Assembly: GCA_003520365.1 (NCBI GenBank)
Contig: DOUW01000537.1
Coordinates: forward strand, 1-6,131
DNA length: 6,131 nucleotides
Direction of reading: 5' to 3'
Source of the DNA: Massilia sp.
GTDB taxonomy: Bacteria; Pseudomonadota; Gammaproteobacteria; Burkholderiales; Burkholderiaceae_D
The notes beneath the pieces were generated by a model. That model had not been told where the DNA came from. It did no database searches and saw only the letters and a program-made list of their open reading frames with translations. A program made the translations under genes and the position numbers. Positions 4,951 to 6,131 of the stretch are shown here, piece by piece. Position 1 is the stretch's first letter, and every line of letters begins with the position of its first letter.

Positions 4951-5010
4951 GGTCATTCCGGTCAATAAAGTTTCTGATGATTATGCGACAACTCGGGCCG
5001 CAATGCGGTT

Positions 5011-5385
5011 TCAGTTGGACAGCGTTTCGTCGGCACGCCTGTCCTGGATTTCGCGTTGCAGCTTCTTCGTGAGTTTCGCGAACACGAGCTCGTAGGAGCG
5101 GCGCAGCAGCTGGGAGGCTTCCTCGTCGGACAAGGCGGCGCCGGCCTCGACCTGCACCCAGTGCGCGCGCGCCAGGTAGGGCGCCGGAACGATGCCGGGA
5201 CGGTCGGTCAGTTCCAGGAAGCGCGCATCGTCGACCTTGAAGCTCATGCTGGTCGCCGGCACCGCGTTGCCGGTCACCGCGAACATTTTTTCCCCTACCG
5301 AGAACACCAGGTCGTCGCCCCATTTGATGTCTTCGGTACAGCCGGGGAAGCTGCGGCACACTGCCTTGGCGGCTTCGAAATCCAT
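5011..5385 (-). CDS. MmcQ/YjbR family protein
   Basis: A 124-residue protein of the MmcQ/YjbR family, which has a CyaY-like alpha/beta fold and is often labelled a DNA-binding protein without firm functional proof. Family traits are the N-terminal helix and CRSFPGCTEDIKWGDD (about 10-25), followed by the strand pair LVFSVGEKMFAVT. A central SMSFKVDDARFLELTDRPG is followed by APYLARAHWVQVE, and a helical C-terminus carries SDEEASQLLRRSYELVFAKL. The ATG at 5385 is chosen because GGGAG (5394-5398) lies eight bases upstream and the family similarity begins right there. An upstream in-frame ATG at 5418 would add 11 unlike residues. It is complete and of normal length. It precedes the phosphoribosyltransferase gene with a gap of roughly 60 bp. 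The operon link is inferred from orientation and spacing only, and I infer no shared pathway. Confidence 0.85.
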   Translation of the reverse strand: MDFEAAKAVCRSFPGCTEDIKWGDDLVFSVGEKMFAVTGNAVPATSMSFKVDDARFLELTDRPGIVPAPYLARAHWVQVEAGAALSDEEASQLLRRSYELVFAKLTKKLQREIQDRRADETLSN

Positions 5386-5559
5386 GTTGTCGTCTCCCTG
5401 GGCCGCGTCGGTGCGCAAGCTGTTTGTTGTCGATTTCCCCGAGTTTACCTTGCCCGCGGCAGGGTGGATGCATTTCGATGTTTTAACGCAAGATTCGTCT
5501 GCGCCATTGTCCCGGTTTGCGGCGTATCATACGTGGCTTGTCTAACCTCCAAGCAAGCC
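5386..5559. other. Divergent intergenic region
   Basis: These 174 bp separate the MmcQ/YjbR gene (leftward) from the M24 peptidase gene (rightward) and should hold promoters for both. Only weak boxes are visible. On the minus strand TAAACT (5444-5449) could be a -10 box without a clear -35. On the plus strand TTGCGG (5517-5522) and TCTAAC (5541-5546) at 18-bp spacing is a poor match. There is a small inverted repeat CGTAT-C-ATACG (5523-5533) and an interrupted one, GGCTTG (5535-5540) with CAAGCC (5554-5559), ending at the peptidase start codon. I see no gene here. Confidence 0.4.
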
Positions 5560-6131
5560 ATGTCCACGAATGACTCCACGGTCCAGCGCGCCGCCCGCCT
5601 GGAACAGCTGCGCGCCGCGATGGCGCGCCACGGCATCGACGCCTTCATCGTGCCATCGAGCGACCCCCACCTGTCCGAATACCTGCCGCGCCGCTGGCAG
5701 GGCCGCGAATGGATGTCGGGTTTCACCGGATCGGTCGGCACCTTCATCGCTACCGCCGGCTTCGCCGGGGTGTGGACCGATGGCCGCTACTGGACGCAGG
5801 CCGAAACCGAATTGGCCGGCAGCGAGATCGCGCTGATGAAGATCCCGTCGGGCGCCAGCCTGCTGCACATCGACTGGCTGGCCGCCAACATGCAGCCGGG
5901 CCAGACGGTCGCGGTCGACGCGCGCGTGCTGGGCCTGGCCGTGGCGCGCCTGCTGGGCGAGGCCCTGGGTGCGCGCGGCGTCAAGCTGCGTACCGATCTC
6001 GACCTGCTCGACGAGATCTGGCATGAGCGCCCGGGCCTGCCGCTCGACCCGTTGTACGAGCACGCGGCGCCCTACGCGACCATGTCGCGCGCCGAGAAAC
6101 TGGCCGCCACGCGCGCCGAGATGGACAGGCT
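5560..6131 (+). CDS. M24 family Xaa-Pro aminopeptidase (N-terminal part)
   Basis: Start of an aminopeptidase P-like protein (creatinase/prolidase superfamily) that removes N-terminal residues preceding proline. Only the first 190 residues are in the window and the frame is open at the right edge. They cover the N-terminal creatinase-type domain, not the catalytic metal-binding pita-bread domain. Recognisable blocks match the long XPNPEP1-type enzymes: FIVPSSDPHLSEYLP (29-43), WMSGFTGSVGT (51-61), VWTDGRYWTQA (71-81) and DEIWHERP (151-158), followed by the start of the second subdomain (SRAEKLAATRAEM). Full length for this type is usually about 600 residues. No signal peptide is present, so it is cytoplasmic. 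The ATG at 5560 fits the domain start, but there is no good purine-rich ribosome-binding site (AAGCAAG only). Whether the metal ligands are intact cannot be judged from this window. Confidence 0.9.
   Translation, partial: MSTNDSTVQRAARLEQLRAAMARHGIDAFIVPSSDPHLSEYLPRRWQGREWMSGFTGSVGTFIATAGFAGVWTDGRYWTQAETELAGSEIALMKIPSGASLLHIDWLAANMQPGQTVAVDARVLGLAVARLLGEALGARGVKLRTDLDLLDEIWHERPGLPLDPLYEHAAPYATMSRAEKLAATRAEMDR

Noticed and set aside
4288..4968. Plus-strand frame of 226 residues across the phosphoribosyltransferase gene
   Set aside because: It is fully antisense to a gene with a clear PRPP-binding signature and shows no domain of its own.
4817..5473. Minus-strand frame of 218 residues spanning the MmcQ/YjbR gene and the start of hpt
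   Set aside because: It is a shifted frame over two real genes on the same strand, Arg-rich, with no motif. The alternative frames give two well-formed proteins with a ribosome-binding site.
5545..5550. ACCTCC just before the peptidase start, resembling the 16S anti-Shine-Dalgarno sequence
   Set aside because: On the minus strand it reads GGAGGT, but no plausible minus-strand gene starts at the right distance. It is probably chance.
5542..6063. Minus-strand frame of 173 residues opposite the M24 peptidase
   Set aside because: It is an antisense shadow. The plus-strand frame from 5560 is open to the window end and matches aminopeptidase P.

Overview
The window is GC-rich and densely coded, with a G/C-biased third codon position. 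It looks like chromosomal DNA of a beta-proteobacterium. The gene content (PHB depolymerase-type esterase, DUF1289 protein, MBL hydrolase, aminopeptidase P) and the style of the intergenic hairpins suggest Burkholderiales, probably Oxalobacteraceae such as Massilia. That placement is inference from protein style; no rRNA or marker gene is present. I see no tRNA, CRISPR array, insertion sequence or integrase.

Layout. (1) 1-1531, minus strand: a two-gene unit of a ribbon-helix-helix (RHH, CopG-type) regulator followed by a PHB-depolymerase-family esterase whose C-terminus runs off the left edge. (2) 1532-1644: a compact divergent control region. It holds a good sigma70-type promoter for the regulator, a perfect 26-bp palindrome just downstream of the predicted start point, and CCATCC half-sites repeated at 11-bp spacing that continue into the regulator's first codons. 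This is the most interesting part of the window. (3) 1645-3196, plus strand: three overlapping genes, a fluoroacetyl-CoA-thioesterase-like (FlK-like) hotdog protein, a small four-cysteine DUF1289 protein and a metallo-beta-lactamase-fold hydrolase, ended by an intrinsic terminator. (4) 3238-4252, plus strand: a nitronate monooxygenase-like flavoprotein with its own consensus TATAAT box and a nearby palindrome. (5) 4253-4326: a short convergent gap packed with hairpins. (6) 4327-5385, minus strand: an MmcQ/YjbR-family gene followed by a hypoxanthine phosphoribosyltransferase. (7) 5386-5559: a divergent gap, then an M24 (Xaa-Pro aminopeptidase-like) gene that runs off the right edge.

Working together. 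The esterase would act on poly- or oligo-hydroxyalkanoate esters, and the regulator in front of it probably represses itself and the esterase. Because the control region is shared, it might also affect the thioesterase operon. The thioesterase and MBL hydrolase both look like thioester or ester hydrolases, but their substrates cannot be read from the sequence. The remaining genes are ordinary purine salvage, flavoprotein and peptidase functions. No clearly new multi-gene system is visible; the operator array and the regulator's unassigned C-terminal domain are the parts worth following up.
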